Below are positions 23,980 to 35,588 of a stretch of DNA of 64,000 nt, piece after piece (position 1 is the first letter of the stretch; every line of letters starts with the position of its first letter). The stretch covers positions 2,929,001 through 2,993,000 of the forward strand of contig CP114490.1 of assembly GCA_027186245.1 (NCBI GenBank), read 5' to 3'. Below the pieces are notes generated by a model. The model did no database searches and had not been told where the DNA came from. It was given only the letters and a program-made list of their open reading frames with translations. The position numbers and the translations under genes are program-made. Source of the DNA: Coriaria nepalensis (taxonomy: Eukaryota > Streptophyta > Magnoliopsida > Cucurbitales > Coriariaceae).

Positions 23980-24460
23980 TGTTAGAGAATGCTACTTGAG
24001 AGATTTCACAAGTCATAGGTTGACTTTTTGTATTTCGTGTTTAATCCCGTAGACTTATAGAGTTGATTGAAAAGCTTAGGATGATTGAAACTTGTTTCAA
24101 GTGGTTTGGGAGCAATTGAACCAGAATTGAGGAAGCTATGGTTATTTAGATGCAGAAAGTGACTTTTGCTCTCTTAATCAACTAGTTTCCTTCTATCTAA
24201 AGAAAACGGTTATATTCATCTTTTGGAGGAAAATTTGAAATTTAATCAATTTCAGAATGAAGTCTGGCAGATGTTTTTGAAACCTTAAAAGGAAGATTGC
24301 CTAAAGAGTGAGCAGAAATCCATTTTTCAGTTTTTGACAGCTATTGGCAGAGAGAGCTTCTGCAGCAGCCATGCTATAAACTTTCTGTTCTTTTTTGCTC
24401 TTAGCATTTTGACAGCAAATCTAAGTTGTTCTATTGCTTCAATTCTTATCAAATTCTACA
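23980..24460. mobile_element. LTR-like insertion in the DRP4C-2 leader intron
   Basis: The 481-bp piece begins TGTTAGAG and ends TTCTACA (TG...CA). It is flanked by AAATC (23975-23979) and AAAAC (24461-24465). In unit 1 the same place reads CAAGTACATCCAAG with nothing inserted, giving an empty-site comparison. Inside, CCCGTAGACTTATAGAG resembles words of the solo LTR at 2118-3675, so the two may be related. No coding frame. Confidence 0.65.
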
Positions 24461-24520
24461 AAAACCAAGTATCCTATCAAAATTATATTCAGCAACATGA
24501 TGTGAATCCATACAAAAGAA

Positions 24521-24529
24521 AAGAAAAAA

Positions 24530-24563
<34 letters not shown>

Positions 24564-24564
24564 T
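24521..24564. repeat. A-run plus (TA)n microsatellite
   Basis: A homopolymer of about 25 A followed by TA dinucleotides in the leader region of DRP4C-2; unit 1 has a shorter A-run at the matching place. Confidence 0.85.
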
Positions 24565-25581
24565 GTGCGAATTAAGCAACATCATTTTTTCTTAATCATA
24601 AACAAGGCAGAAATAAGAGAGAGTGGTTGAAGAATAACATGATCTTAGACATGAAAAATGCAAAGTCTAATGAACAATGTTAGCAGCAAGTATAATGCAA
24701 GGAAAATAGTTAAAGCGGAGAAGAAGTAGAATGTAAAATGGAGAGTACTAACAGGTTTTGTGATTCTTTGATGAACAACACACTTGTCTGTCTGTTTTTT
24801 CTGCAACTTTGAAGAAGAAAGTGTGGAGAAGTGAGTAAAGAAGATAGTGGTGAATCAAGCTTTCTCAAGTCAGCTCTTTAAATTACAGATTTTTAGTGGG
24901 TTTTCTAAAGATCCTTCGGCTGTAAGTTTATCCGTACTGTTTTTCACTTTCCTTGGACAAAGGGTTTTGTTTTCAGACTTTGGTCTCAGCTTTCTTCTAT
25001 AGGTAAATTCTTTGAAAGAAAACAGGTGGAACCCTCTTTTTCTTTTTTTTCTTTTTAAAAGTTATTATTATATTGGAAGTTTCAAGAATTGTGGGTTTAT
25101 GAATATGGTCCAGATTTCTTTCAGTTTATTTGTTACTTGTCAAAGGAGGAGGAAGATATATTTTTGGAGGAGTATTTGGAAATCACACAGCCATCAGCCA
25201 TCTGCTTCTGAAATTCTCGTACAATATTCACTTTCATTGGGATAAAAAAGTTCTTTTTTATTTTTATTTTTATTTTTTTTTCATTTTTCATTTGTTCTTT
25301 TCGTAAGGGAAAAGGAATTCTTTGATCATCTTTTTAGCAAGGAAAAGAAAGAGAAAGAAAGAGAAAGAAAGAAGACGCAAAACGCTTCGTGGACAAGGAA
25401 TTGTAGGTTTTTTTTTTTTTTTTTTTTTTAGTTGAGGGAAATTAGATGTGAGTTGTTTGAGATTTATTGTTATCATTGTATCTCCTAATGTTTTAGGAAT
25501 TACAAATCAAAATATTAATGATCGGTAAAGGTTTTTTATGATCATTTTAAAAACTTCATATGAATGTTTTTATATAATATC

Positions 25582-26575
25582 TAGATGTGTCATTTGGGTC
25601 GGTCTGATCGGATCTAAGCCCGTTTAAGTTGGATTGAGCGTGGGCTTGAACTTAGGTTGGGCCTCAAAATTTCTGACCCGGCCCTAGCTCGATCAAAACG
25701 GGCCCAAAAAGGGTTTTTCTATTTTTGAGTAAAAATGTCATGACATAATAAATAAGTTTTATGTTTCAATAAATAAGTTTTATGACTTAATAAATAAGTT
25801 TTAGGACTCGATAAATAAGTTTTATAGCACAAAAGATATTTTTCATTTTTTTCCTATAAATACCTTTATTTCATCTTACAATCTCTTCATACTTTCTCTC
25901 CTACAAATACTTTATCTCTCTCACTTATATTCTAACAATCAAATTTGATGGAGTTAGAGCTACTGGATAGCTTAGACCAGCTCGCATACCCTACTTAGGA
26001 CCATTTTGCAAAGCTTTGTAAGGTCGACCAATGTAATGCCACTAAACGACGATTTATACAGTATTTGATATGCACAAAATTTTTTTATGCAAGACCGTAA
26101 AGGGGATATAATCACTTGTAGTGCTGTTATAACTAACACATACATAATGATGACGTACCACCTTCTGGTCCTCCACCACTTGTTTCGAAAATTAAATAAA
26201 TATCATAATATTATTTTATAATTTTTTTTTGTTTCTTATTATTTAAGTTTAAATTTTAAATTTATTATCTTATCATTTATTATTTTAACTTATTTATAAG
26301 TTTTAATTTTTAATTTAAATTATTAAATTTTAAACTACTCAAATCTTAATTCTTAATTTTATATAAATTAAAAATAAAAAAATGATAATAATCAAACTTG
26401 CGGCAAGTCTAAGCCAGCATAGTGTACATGCAAGAGAAAACCAAGAGGTCAAACAGGCAACTCGTAAGTCCGCGGGCTTAATATATAAGTTCAACCCGAG
26501 CCTGACCTCGGACCAAATTTTAACGGGCCAACTCTACCAGGTTCGGGCTGACCCGGTCCACATTGCCGAATCTAA
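25582..26575. mobile_element. Possible non-autonomous DNA transposon (hAT-like)
   Basis: The ends carry dense GGGTCGG/CGGGCCC words in opposite orientation (left about 25590-25710, right about 26465-26570) around an AT-rich centre without coding. Such subterminal GC-rich repeats are usual in plant hAT-derived elements. Exact ends and target duplication could not be fixed. Confidence 0.35.
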
Positions 26576-26909
26576 TAATGTTCATTACAAGTTACAATAA
26601 AAGGGATTTAGGTTTATATATATATAATTATTATGTAAATGTTTATGTAATTTAATTCAAAATCCTAAAGTTTTGTTTTAAATAAAATAAAATAAGTAAC
26701 AAAGAGCATGCAATATTGTATTAACCATTTAATTATTAGACTTATAATTTAGTTTAAATATGATGGATTCTACTAATAATTTAAAATAAATATAAATATT
26801 CATTTATGATTATAAAATCTCGAGAGATCTACTAATATTATGAGATCAATTTATAATTTTTTACACGTCAAAAATAGCAATATATACCTCTGACATTAAC
26901 CAATCCTCT

Positions 26910-27950
26910 CTACTTTTTCCTTGGCCTGGCTTTCAGCTTCGTGATTCTCCGGCTACACTTGTCACCACAACCATCACCCAAAGAGAAGCTACCTCCAGCA
27001 GCAGCATTAGTGATTTGTGGGCTACCTAGATTCTGCAAGCTAGAAAGTTGGGAAGGATTCATTTCTGCTGGAGTGCTTGAACCAAATACTAATCCAGCAG
27101 TAGGAGGGGTTGAGATAGGTAGTTGGCCAAAGCGATTGTTTAGACTGAAATTACTGGCAGCAGAAAAACCAAAGGTCAACATGCTTCCAGCTGATATTGA
27201 AGGTGAAGCATATGATGAAAGAGCACTACTCGACGAGTCGAAAGATCCTCCAGCTTTTGACGTGTTATTGTTATCTGCTTTAAAAGATGCAATCTCTTTT
27301 TCTACAGAGCTGGTGGCAGGACCAGAAACCAATGGCAAGCTACCAGAATTTTCTGGTCTGGAGCCTGAAGAAGCACCAGGTTCTACAGCCGCTACTGATT
27401 TGCTATTGCTGGTGTTCTTGTCCGGAATCACAGATACATCATCAGACTTCGAAACAACATTTTCTTTGAGTATAGAAAAAAAAGGAGGCTTAACTTTAGA
27501 TAAAGTTCGAGGCCTTTCTGATTCCATCCTGACTTCAGTTTTCTTCTCACCCATATAGGCATCAATTTTTACCTTCCCCTCGTCCAATGGTTGAGGTCCT
27601 GTTCCATTAGCAAGACCTTCATCCAAATCCCAAAAGTCCTCATGAACACTCATATGAAAAGCTGGCTTCTTTTGTGGAGCCTGAAAATCTGAGTTCAATG
27701 CTGTAGAAGCTGGCACTCCAACACTGGCCACATTATCCTTACTTGATGCTGCATAGCTTATACAATTCACAACAGAAGTTGATCTATCGAAAAGAGGTAC
27801 GAATTTCAGCGGGTTAGTTTCCTCAATCTTTGAAGCCATCTCAATCTGCTTAACAATCTCAGGTAAGCATCTAGCTCTAATAGAAGCTTGGATTTCCACC
27901 AACTTTTGAGTCAAAACAGGAACACCCACGATAGATTTATCTATCGCCGT
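26910..27950 (-). pseudogene. Chimera: DRP4C fragment fused to NUP1-like nucleoporin C-terminus
   Basis: One open frame of 347 codons without introns. The first about 35 residues copy the dynamin stalk of the DRP4C genes ([28 protein letters not shown]). From ASKIEETNP onward the sequence resembles a plant NUP1/NUP136-type FG nucleoporin: a Ser-rich body, FG-like spots (FGFSA, RFGQL, VFGSS) and a basic C-terminal tail (RRITKLKARPRKK). The frame opens at GTG, with a TAG just upstream; the first ATG (27839) falls after the dynamin piece. It looks like a processed nucleoporin fragment joined to a dynamin fragment, without a proper promoter or start. NUP1 identity is by recognition of composition and tail, not by search. 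Intact NUP1 sits in the nuclear basket. Confidence 0.6.
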
Positions 27951-27959
27951 CACCAGCTA

Positions 27960-28340
27960 TCCGGCGACGACAGCTCATTTTCCTCCATCTTCCTCACCTA
28001 TGTTGACCAAGCTGCATCCTTTACCTTAAAAAAACCATTTCTAGCTCCGGCCAAATCAAAAAGCCTTTTCCTCTGCGAGCCTACTCCATGCGACGGTAAA
28101 CCTTCCCACCTCCGGCCACCATCTATGGCAGTTCGACATCTCTATCGCAGAAGCTCCCAAGTCTCCATCGAGGTTTCAGTTCTCCGTCTCCCCTTTTTCT
28201 AACAAGATTTTCAGATCTCATCAACTTCCCTTGTGTCGTTGATCTCATCTCCTCTTTTTCTAGCATTTTACGTTTCTAAGCCAATTAATAGTGAAAAAGA
28301 AAAACCCCCTTATCAGTCAGGAAAGCCCCGACACTATGCC
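27960..28340. other. CT/C-rich stretch upstream of a LINE remnant
   Basis: No gene. The pyrimidine- and CCGG-rich sequence at about 27950-28210 could be a LINE 5' leader, since ORF1-like sequence follows. Confidence 0.35.
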
Positions 28341-28359
28341 TGAGTCCTAAAAGTCCTTA

Positions 28360-28690
28360 TTCTCGAAAAAATTTTGTCCTCATGGTCGTTTCCTTCGTTC
28401 CAGATTTGCTTACAAGTTATGCCTCTGTTCTCTCAGCTCACAAGGTTACCCATGAACCTGAGATCAAGTATATGGGAGAATCATCCTCCTTCGAAGGGTG
28501 TCCAGCAATCAAATTCTCAGCCTCTGAGATAGAAGAGTAAGTTAAGCCTTTGGAGTTCGCACTGATTGGGAAATTCTCTCTTGGTAAACCGAAAATCCAG
28601 GATATTGGGGATGCTTTCATTAAAATTAGGTTCATCTAACAGATTTACATTGGGTCGTTGATCATAAACACCTTAGAATAAGGTGTTTCT
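28360..28690 (+). mobile_element. LINE ORF1 remnant with DUF4283-like domain
   Basis: Reading with the frame of SYASVLSAHKV gives AIKFSASEIEE, a stop, then LEFALIGKFSLGKPKIQDI. This is the pattern of the DUF4283 domain that opens ORF1 of plant LINE retrotransposons. At least three TAA codons interrupt it (at about 28539, 28639 and 28678), so it is dead. Confidence 0.55.
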
Positions 28691-28796
28691 GCTCCAAAGA
28701 TTATATTAGATTTTAGACTCGTGGAACTTAGTTCGTCAATAGAGTCCGGAAAGGCACATTGGTTTTGGGGCAAATACATTCCGGATGATGCTGTGA

Positions 28797-30516
28797 TTGG
28801 GGCAAATCGTACGAGTGTGGAGCTTGAGTGTTGGGAAGAAGATCTTGGTCACTAGTTTTGTTATCACTTCCACGCCGGTCATCGTACCTCCTCTTGCTGT
28901 TATTTCAGCAATTGGGTTTGCCTTCTCAGTCCCATATGAATTATTCTTAGCTAACTATGCTTGCACCAACAAAATTATGAGCAAATTCCTCCCAATTAGT
29001 CCTACGCCTAATTTTCTGATTGAATATGGAACTGTAAGTAATGATATCGGTGAAAATGAGGAGGATAATATGGGGATTTGGGATGATATGGGCATGATTG
29101 AGGAAGAAGAACATGATCGAATGGAGGATATAAGAAACGGGACCGAGATGAGAATTGAACTAGTTGATCATCACGAGGAAATTGATAGAGGAAAACCTTT
29201 TCACTATGTTGATGAAATTGTAGAGCAAATTGGATATGAGGAAGATGTGGGAGAGTACTACTTGGAAGAAGAGGTGGAAAAATCTATCACTAAGGAAAGT
29301 AATGAGGAGGGACTGGATGATATGCACAAAGTTGAGGTTTTAATTAGGAAGTATGAGGGAATTGAGTACAATGAGGGAAAAGAGATGATTGAGGTGAATA
29401 TCAATGCTCCAAAGGAAGAGGAATATAGAAAACCAGTCATGAGTGAGAACAAGGATCAAGAGCTTGTTGATATGGAAGTTTCAGAGGCTCCGTCCGAAGT
29501 GACTACTATTACTCTTGAAGAAAGACATGATCCAGAAAGGGTGAGGGGTATTACAGAAGAAGAAGAGTTGCGGAATGAAACGACAAGATTGATTGAAAAA
29601 ATCAGGGATGAAGGTATAGTTGATGATATCATGACAAAGGCAAAGGAAAATCAGTATGAAAGAGAATTTCAAAGGAGTCCCAAAGATGAAGGTTTAAAGA
29701 AGTTGGAAACACCGGTCCAAGATGAAATTGGTATCATTGAGGTTGTATCGGAAAAACCTATGCCAATGAAAGAAGGAAAAATGAAGGAGATTACACAAGA
29801 GAAGGAACATCATGTCATAGGCGGAAACTCCATATCAAAGGACATTGAAAAAACTGGACAAAATGGGAGGGTTTTGAAACAACCATATGAATCTGGAGTA
29901 GATACCGCAAATTCGGTTAGTAGCACCCCCGTCTCAATCCAGAAATATGAATCCAAATTAGATGCCGGAGTTTCATCCGAGGTAAGGTTTTTATTGTTTT
30001 TCTCAAATTAGTCTTCACTTAGAACCTGTCATTATTGGATGGTTAACTATCATATTTAGGAGATCCATGTATATATGTTTCTTAATTACCTCTCTTTCTA
30101 GTCCCATTCGGAAAATGTATTACTACTAGAAGGTTTAATGTTCACATGAATCCTAATAAATCTGCCTTCATGGACGTGGTCTTTCAAAGATTCTAAGCCT
30201 ATGTTTGATTTCGAATACAAAAGGGTTTGATTCTATTAGAAGGATATGTTGTAGCCAGATATTGTGGCCAATTATCTTAATTTTATAGGTATTGTACAAC
30301 GAGAAGAAAATATGGGAGAAGATAGATGCAATAAGGGCAATAATAGGTTACAAAGGGACACGGAATTCAACGTGCATGGAGGAGCTTAAGGTGCTTTACG
30401 TATTCACGGGTTTAGACGCATCTTCTTCATTCACTGACCACCCTTCTGATGATCATGATCTTGCTCAACTCAATCATATGCTCAAATCTCTCATGGCCAT
30501 AGTTGGAGTCAAGTAA
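28797..30516 (+). CDS. Acidic, coiled-coil-like membrane-anchored protein, function unknown (start uncertain)
   Basis: Two exons, 28797-29981 and 30289-30516, in phase 0 with GTAAGG/TATAG splice sites, give about 470 residues. The N-terminus has two adjacent hydrophobic helices (ILVTSFVITSTPVIVPP; LAVISAIGFAFSVPYELFLA). Then comes a long Glu/Lys-rich, poorly structured middle, and a conserved-looking C-terminus (KKIWEKIDAIRAIIGYKG...LKSLMAIVGVK) of a kind found in plant proteins without assigned function. No ATG lies between an in-frame TGA at 28794 and Met at 28978. The peptide that seems to be the natural N-terminus begins at a TTG (28797). Either a short upstream exon supplies the ATG or the start has been lost. 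Membrane location is inferred from the helices. Confidence 0.6.
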
Positions 30517-31136
30517 TTAAGCTTGTACCTTACTCTTTTTGAGTTTCATGGTGGTCTTTTAGGTTAAGTAGTTTTAGATTCTCCCCCTTGTTTCAGGACT
30601 TTTTCCTGCCCTTGTATAAGCCTTGTATGCTTAGCTTGTTGTTTGAATAATGTTATGGCTAGCTACGTCCAAAAAACCAAATCACTCTGATTACAGGTAT
30701 TTGCATCAAAGAGATTTATACCTTCAGATTCACTCCCAAGGAATCTTTTTGCATAAACCCGACTTTTTCACTATTAATATGCCTTTAGATACTCACTGCG
30801 TTACACATTATATACAAACTGTCACATATCTAAATTATAAAAACTTATAATTCCTACTCTCATTATAATCATTTTGATAAGAAAAATCTCTATTATATTT
30901 CCAAGAAACAAGGCCTTCCACTAGCTAATACACTCCTTTCACTGTCTGAAAATATGAAATCATGTCCAGATTAAGATGGGCCTAGAAATGAGCTCATTCC
31001 TCTTACTCCTGAAATAATGGGTCTTCCTTTTGACTGCAAATCGATGGTAGCTGGCTAGTGCTTCGACCAATCATCAGCCGCGGAATGCTCTACAGGCACA
31101 AGAAAGGGCCTCTTCTGTAAACCCTCCATTGCTCTT

Positions 31137-31143
31137 TATATAC
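31137..31143 (+). promoter_or_regulatory. TATA box of the LEA-like gene
   Basis: TTATATAC lies about 95 bp upstream of the ATG at 31236, with a plausible short leader between. Confidence 0.55.
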
Positions 31144-31235
31144 AAAGCTTACAAGAGCATTCTTTTCTTGAATCTAAGTTTATTATTACCATAAAAGTTA
31201 AAAGAGGAAAATTTTTTAAGGGAAAAACAGAGAAG

Positions 31236-31841
31236 ATGGTGTTCACAAACCTTGGAAAGTTGGGTCAGTTTGGTGCTGCCATTTCTAGGAGAACCACTAG
31301 GAACTCTCCAACAAGATTTATCAATGTAAGTGGTAAATAGATTAATTCATTTTGACCCAAGCATGTTTTTTTTATATGTATAATGAAATGCAGGTCGGCC
31401 CGAACCACAACAACCCGGCAGCGGCGGAGACGTTGAACCAGAGTGCAAGTGAAGCGATGATGGGTGGTGAAATGATGAAAGACAAGGCCTTCTCTACTGC
31501 AGAACATGTACACTTGTTTTATTTTCTATTTTTCATTTTTTTGATTTTTGGCTTTGAAAAAAAGAAAGTTGATTTCTTAGTTTAATTAGTGTTGTGTGAA
31601 ATTAACGAATGTATAGGTGAGCCAAAATGCAAAAGATGTGGCAGGAAAGGTATCTGCGACAGCACAGGATGTGTCTGAAAAAGCAAAACAGTCGATCCAA
31701 CAAGCTTGGAGCTCTGCCAGAGGTACTGCCCAGAATGCCAAAGATTCTGTCGTGGGCAAGGCTGAAGAATCCAAGGAATTTGTCAAAGAAAATGCTGAGA
31801 CTGTGAAGAAAAGCATGAATACCAAGGACATCAAGAATTGA
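31236..31841 (+). CDS. Small LEA-like protein, probably mitochondrial
   Basis: Three phase-0 exons, 31236-31325, 31394-31507 and 31617-31841, encode 142 residues. The N-terminus (MVFTNLGKLGQFGAAISRRT) is rich in Arg/Ser and lacks acids, like a mitochondrial presequence. The last exon is built of Ala/Lys/Glu/Asp helical units (NAKDVAGKVSATAQDVSEKA and similar) of the 11-residue type seen in late-embryogenesis-abundant proteins and At4g13230-like proteins. Such proteins protect membranes and enzymes during drying. All splice sites are GT-AG and no damage was seen. Confidence 0.78.
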
Positions 31842-34146
31842 ACTCATATACATACCTTAACTTTCTTTTTTAATTTAAAATTATTGTTAATTAATTAGTT
31901 AATTATATAGTTTTCTCCAAAATAATATTGTTTCTATTTTAGTTTCATGGAGTGAAAGATGTTGTACCTAACTCTTCCCCATGTATGCTATAGGAAGCAT
32001 TATTTTTGTGTTATACGTTATGATTTTTCGTTTACACTATATGGAATTCGAAATAAAATATTATTAATTATTATATTCATATCATGTCCTTTTTTTTTTC
32101 TTGTATAATTTATTTTATTATTTATACTCGAAATTTTGTTACAATTCTTTCCTCGTCAATTGATTTTTTTTTTCATTTCAAATTATTAAATTATTCAAGA
32201 AAAAACCGAATGATCTCTTATCATTTTTTCCTCAAGAAATCAAACCAAACTCCCTTTTTTTCCCTTAAAAAAAATTGAATTATAAAAGAAAATAATAGAT
32301 AAATAAGAGATAAAAGCGAAAACAATAAAAGAGTAAGGATGAAAAGATAATAAATACATTTCTTAAAGACGCGATATATTTATGAGCATCATTATCTCTA
32401 TCATTATCTTAGATTTAACCAATTTAGATTTTATCTTTCCATGATCTCTATCATGAATTCAAGTATATATCTAAGAACCGGCAATCCGTCAAGTATGCAA
32501 TTAGTTCTATATACAAGTAAATTATTATTTCAAACTTAATAATATCATGTCAGATTATATATGCTCTAATTGAATGTTATGTAATCAATTTGATAAATTA
32601 TACAATTTAAAATTAATTCTTATAAATGATGACCCGATCGAGTCATATCCAATTGGCTTGATATACATATTCTTTTATAATCTACCAAACCCTAAATAGA
32701 GAGAAAATCATAATTGAAAATTTGTTGCAAGGAAGGGAAATCAGAGAAGCTGGTAAGAATTTGAGGCATTTTTGGTGTCGTATCGAAAGGGGGGATGATT
32801 AAGAGCTTTTAAGAAGCTCTTTCGAATTGTTCCTCTACGATTCCCATTTGAACCAAACAGTTTCCTTTGAAAAAGATTTTGAGAAGAAACAGAAAATGAG
32901 GGAAGTTGTTGGTTTAGTATGCGGATTGGAGAAGAAGGGAACAATGGTATATTTATTGTATAGATAATGGAGGATACAAAGAAGAAGGAACGACATAAAC
33001 CCTCGTTCAAATAATAGATGAATTTGTTGTAAACGCATCTAAACTTTCTTCATTATCAGGTTCATTCTTTAAGCATGTCTTTAGCCAAAACAAGCTCACG
33101 ATTCTAACAATCAATGCAACATTATCTTTGTTATCCTACAAAAATTTATATCTTCATACCAATCAGATGGAATGAATACAAATACGTAAAATAGAATCAA
33201 CTACTAAAAGGTCCTACATAGGTGGAACTTATAGTTCATTCTTAATAAAAAAGTTCAAACCTTGTATTATATAGTCAGACTATGATTTCTAACATAATTT
33301 GACTAAAGTTTAAATCTTGATTACAGCATGATTATGAATAGAAATCAAGTCCTATTCAAAAATAGTATGAAGAGAGGAGCTCACTTCCTTGAGTTTGGAT
33401 TTTGGAGAAGGCTCATTAGCAACTTTCTAGATCTTCTCACTGTATTGGAAGCAGGGTTCAATGGCTAACTCTTTATCTACTTCTCTTGTAAGAAACGTAA
33501 CGAAGAAGATGATAGATGAGGAGCTAACTAGTTGTAAAGAATGCCCTAACAAAAGGGCATAAATCATAATCATGTGAAGTGAGAAAGGAAAAGGAAAAAA
33601 AATTAAGGGAGGAATACCCAACGCTTGAAGCTGACTCTTGTGGTTTGCTTCCCTTACGATAAGAAATGTCTGTGAGAAAGAAGAAAAGAATACAATATTT
33701 TAATTTACAGAAAATACCCAAATTTTGAATCGTTCGATTTTATTAAATCCAACGGTCGATATATTTCGCGAGACGCAAAGAGTCACGTGTGCCACCGAAC
33801 CCAAAACTATAAGTAATTAAATTCATAATAATTAAACTATAAATGAATTAAAAAATAAATTAACTCAAAATTCTATTAATGCAACTTTTTGCCTTACAAA
33901 TTTTTATTTGAAATTACATATATACCCTTTAACACCCTCACCATTCACAAATACGCCCGACCTTCGTATTCTCTCATCTCCCCCCTCAACTAACGTTGCC
34001 GTCGTCACGAACCTCCTCCGTCGCGCCTCCGGTTCAAACCATTGTCGCCATTGCGTCGGAAAATCTTCCCTCTGTTACTCTTACATTCAGTTCTCAGCTC
34101 CCTTCTCGTTCTCTCTCTCGTTATCTCTCTCTTTCTCTCTCTGAGG
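31842..34146. other. AT-rich intergenic region
   Basis: No supported gene in 2.3 kb. The last about 150 bp before 34146 are CT-rich (TCTCTCTCTTTCTCTCT), likely the core promoter and leader of the MUSTANG-type gene. Confidence 0.5.
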
Positions 34147-34147
34147 G

Positions 34148-34160
34148 AACCCTAAACCCT
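34148..34160 (+). promoter_or_regulatory. Telo-box motif in the MUSTANG leader
   Basis: AACCCTAAACCCT matches the plant telo-box (AAACCCTA), an element near the start of many housekeeping and translation-related genes. It sits just upstream of the predicted first leader intron. Confidence 0.5.
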
Positions 34161-34174
34161 GACCCTTATCTTCC

Positions 34175-34207
34175 ATGGATAATTGGACCATGCTCTCTGG
34201 ATATTGA
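34175..34207 (+). other. Short upstream ORF in the MUSTANG leader
   Basis: ATG at 34175 opens a 10-codon frame (MDNWTMLSGY) ending TGA 34205-34207. It lies in the predicted first leader exon, ahead of a GT donor at 34240. Confidence 0.4.
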
Positions 34208-34239
34208 TCATCACAATTGGCTACAGGATTGAGTTTTCG

Positions 34240-35530
34240 GTAAGTTCTTCCTCTGTGCAGTTTCAGATTTCTAGATCTGTTTTGACAGCTTGAAAGTTTA
34301 GAAGTAAAGTAAAATTCGAAAATTTTCATGTGTTCACTTGATTGTAAAGGTTGGAATTTTACTTCTTTGGTTTTATTGAAATCCTGGACGTTTGTTCTTT
34401 TCCATTTATGATTGTTGCTTCTTCTTTATCTAACATTTGATTCCCATTCGCTCGTCCTGATGTGGAATTTTATTGGTGAGTGCATTTTGAGATGCACAGG
34501 AGTGGGCATTTTGTCAAGTGATTTAATATACACAGTGCTGAATATTTTTTCTGCCTGTAGTATGGGGTTATCCTGATGAGTTTGGCATCTTAAAGCTAGA
34601 AACCATAGTGGAAAAGTTTGTCTTCTTACTCTCATCATTCTTTGGCATAGCTGATAGCCTGATAGCATGGCTTGCTTAAGATACAGGAAAACAGTGTCTA
34701 GGTTGGCAAAGAGGGTAGTTTCCGTTCATTGGCATGATGATGTAAACAGATCTATATGGACATAGATGTGGATCTATTGAAGCTGTTTATTCATTTATTT
34801 GAAGGCGGGAGATAGGTCTGTTTTGGTAAATCAACAGAAGGGTGCAGTCTTGGTGTTGTTAAGGAAAGATGTTCAGAAAATTCAATAATCTGCCCATTAG
34901 TCACAAAAGACCATCTGTTAGAGGGTTGGGTCTGGGGGAAGAACTAATGTCATATTGGAAACTTGGGAAAAAAAATATATATATATATATATGTATGAAA
35001 CTATGCTATAGATAATGAAGGGTTGGAGGAGTTGAAAGGTCAAGGTAGCGTTTCCGGTTCAATAGCGGTCCCGCTTGTGGCTTTTTCTATTTTTAGGAAG
35101 ATGGTGATGATGCTCATTAGGAAGTAGAGAAAAAAAAAAGCTTGATAATCATGCATATATTTCTGAAGTGGGGGCTTAGTGTGTAATAAGCTAATATAAT
35201 TAAGTCTTTCATATATTTACAATTAATCTAGGTTAGTAACTCTCAGTATGATAATCATGCTTTTGTTTTTCAGGTTCTTTTGTCAATCTTCTAGTGAATA
35301 AATTAGTTATTGAACATCCAGGCGTTCCCAGTGGAGAACCCATGCTATGCTGTTTTTTTATGAGCAAAAGTTTCCTCAAGTGGTATAAATCTTCAACTTG
35401 ATTCATCTAGTTTCTTTATTGAGATACTCTTATTTCCAAGTTCTTAGTTATAATTCATATAGTGGTTAATGTCCGCCTTTGCCTCCCCCTCCCCCCCAGC
35501 CCCCCCAGCCCCCCTCTCTCCCTCTTTCAG
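34240..35530 (+). other. Predicted leader introns of the MUSTANG-type gene
   Basis: Donor TTTCG|GTAAGT at 34240 and acceptor TTTTTCAG at 35273. A second short intron may run from about 35379 to the CTCTTTCAG at 35530, in front of the coding exon. No coding sequence is seen between. Confidence 0.45.
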
Positions 35531-35588
35531 ATTAGCAGTGGCTGTATGCAGACAAATAACACTGCTGCCTTCTTATGCAGACAAATAA

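Larger units (their letters stand above)
20295..24930. repeat. Tandem duplication, unit 2 (contains DRP4C-2)
   Basis: Second copy of the block at 15985-19320. It is longer because of two insertions: the UBA/PUB retrocopy (about 20490-21510) between the 3' flank and the dynamin stop codon, and an LTR-like 481-bp piece (23980-24460) in the leader intron. Confidence 0.85.

Noticed and set aside
26941..27558. 205-codon frame antisense to the NUP1/DRP4C chimera
   Set aside because: Shadow of the minus-strand frame; composition mirrors the Ser/Gly-rich nucleoporin sequence.
32741..33721. Short minus-strand frames upstream of the MUSTANG gene
   Set aside because: Phe/Ser-rich, no domain and no consistent splice signals.
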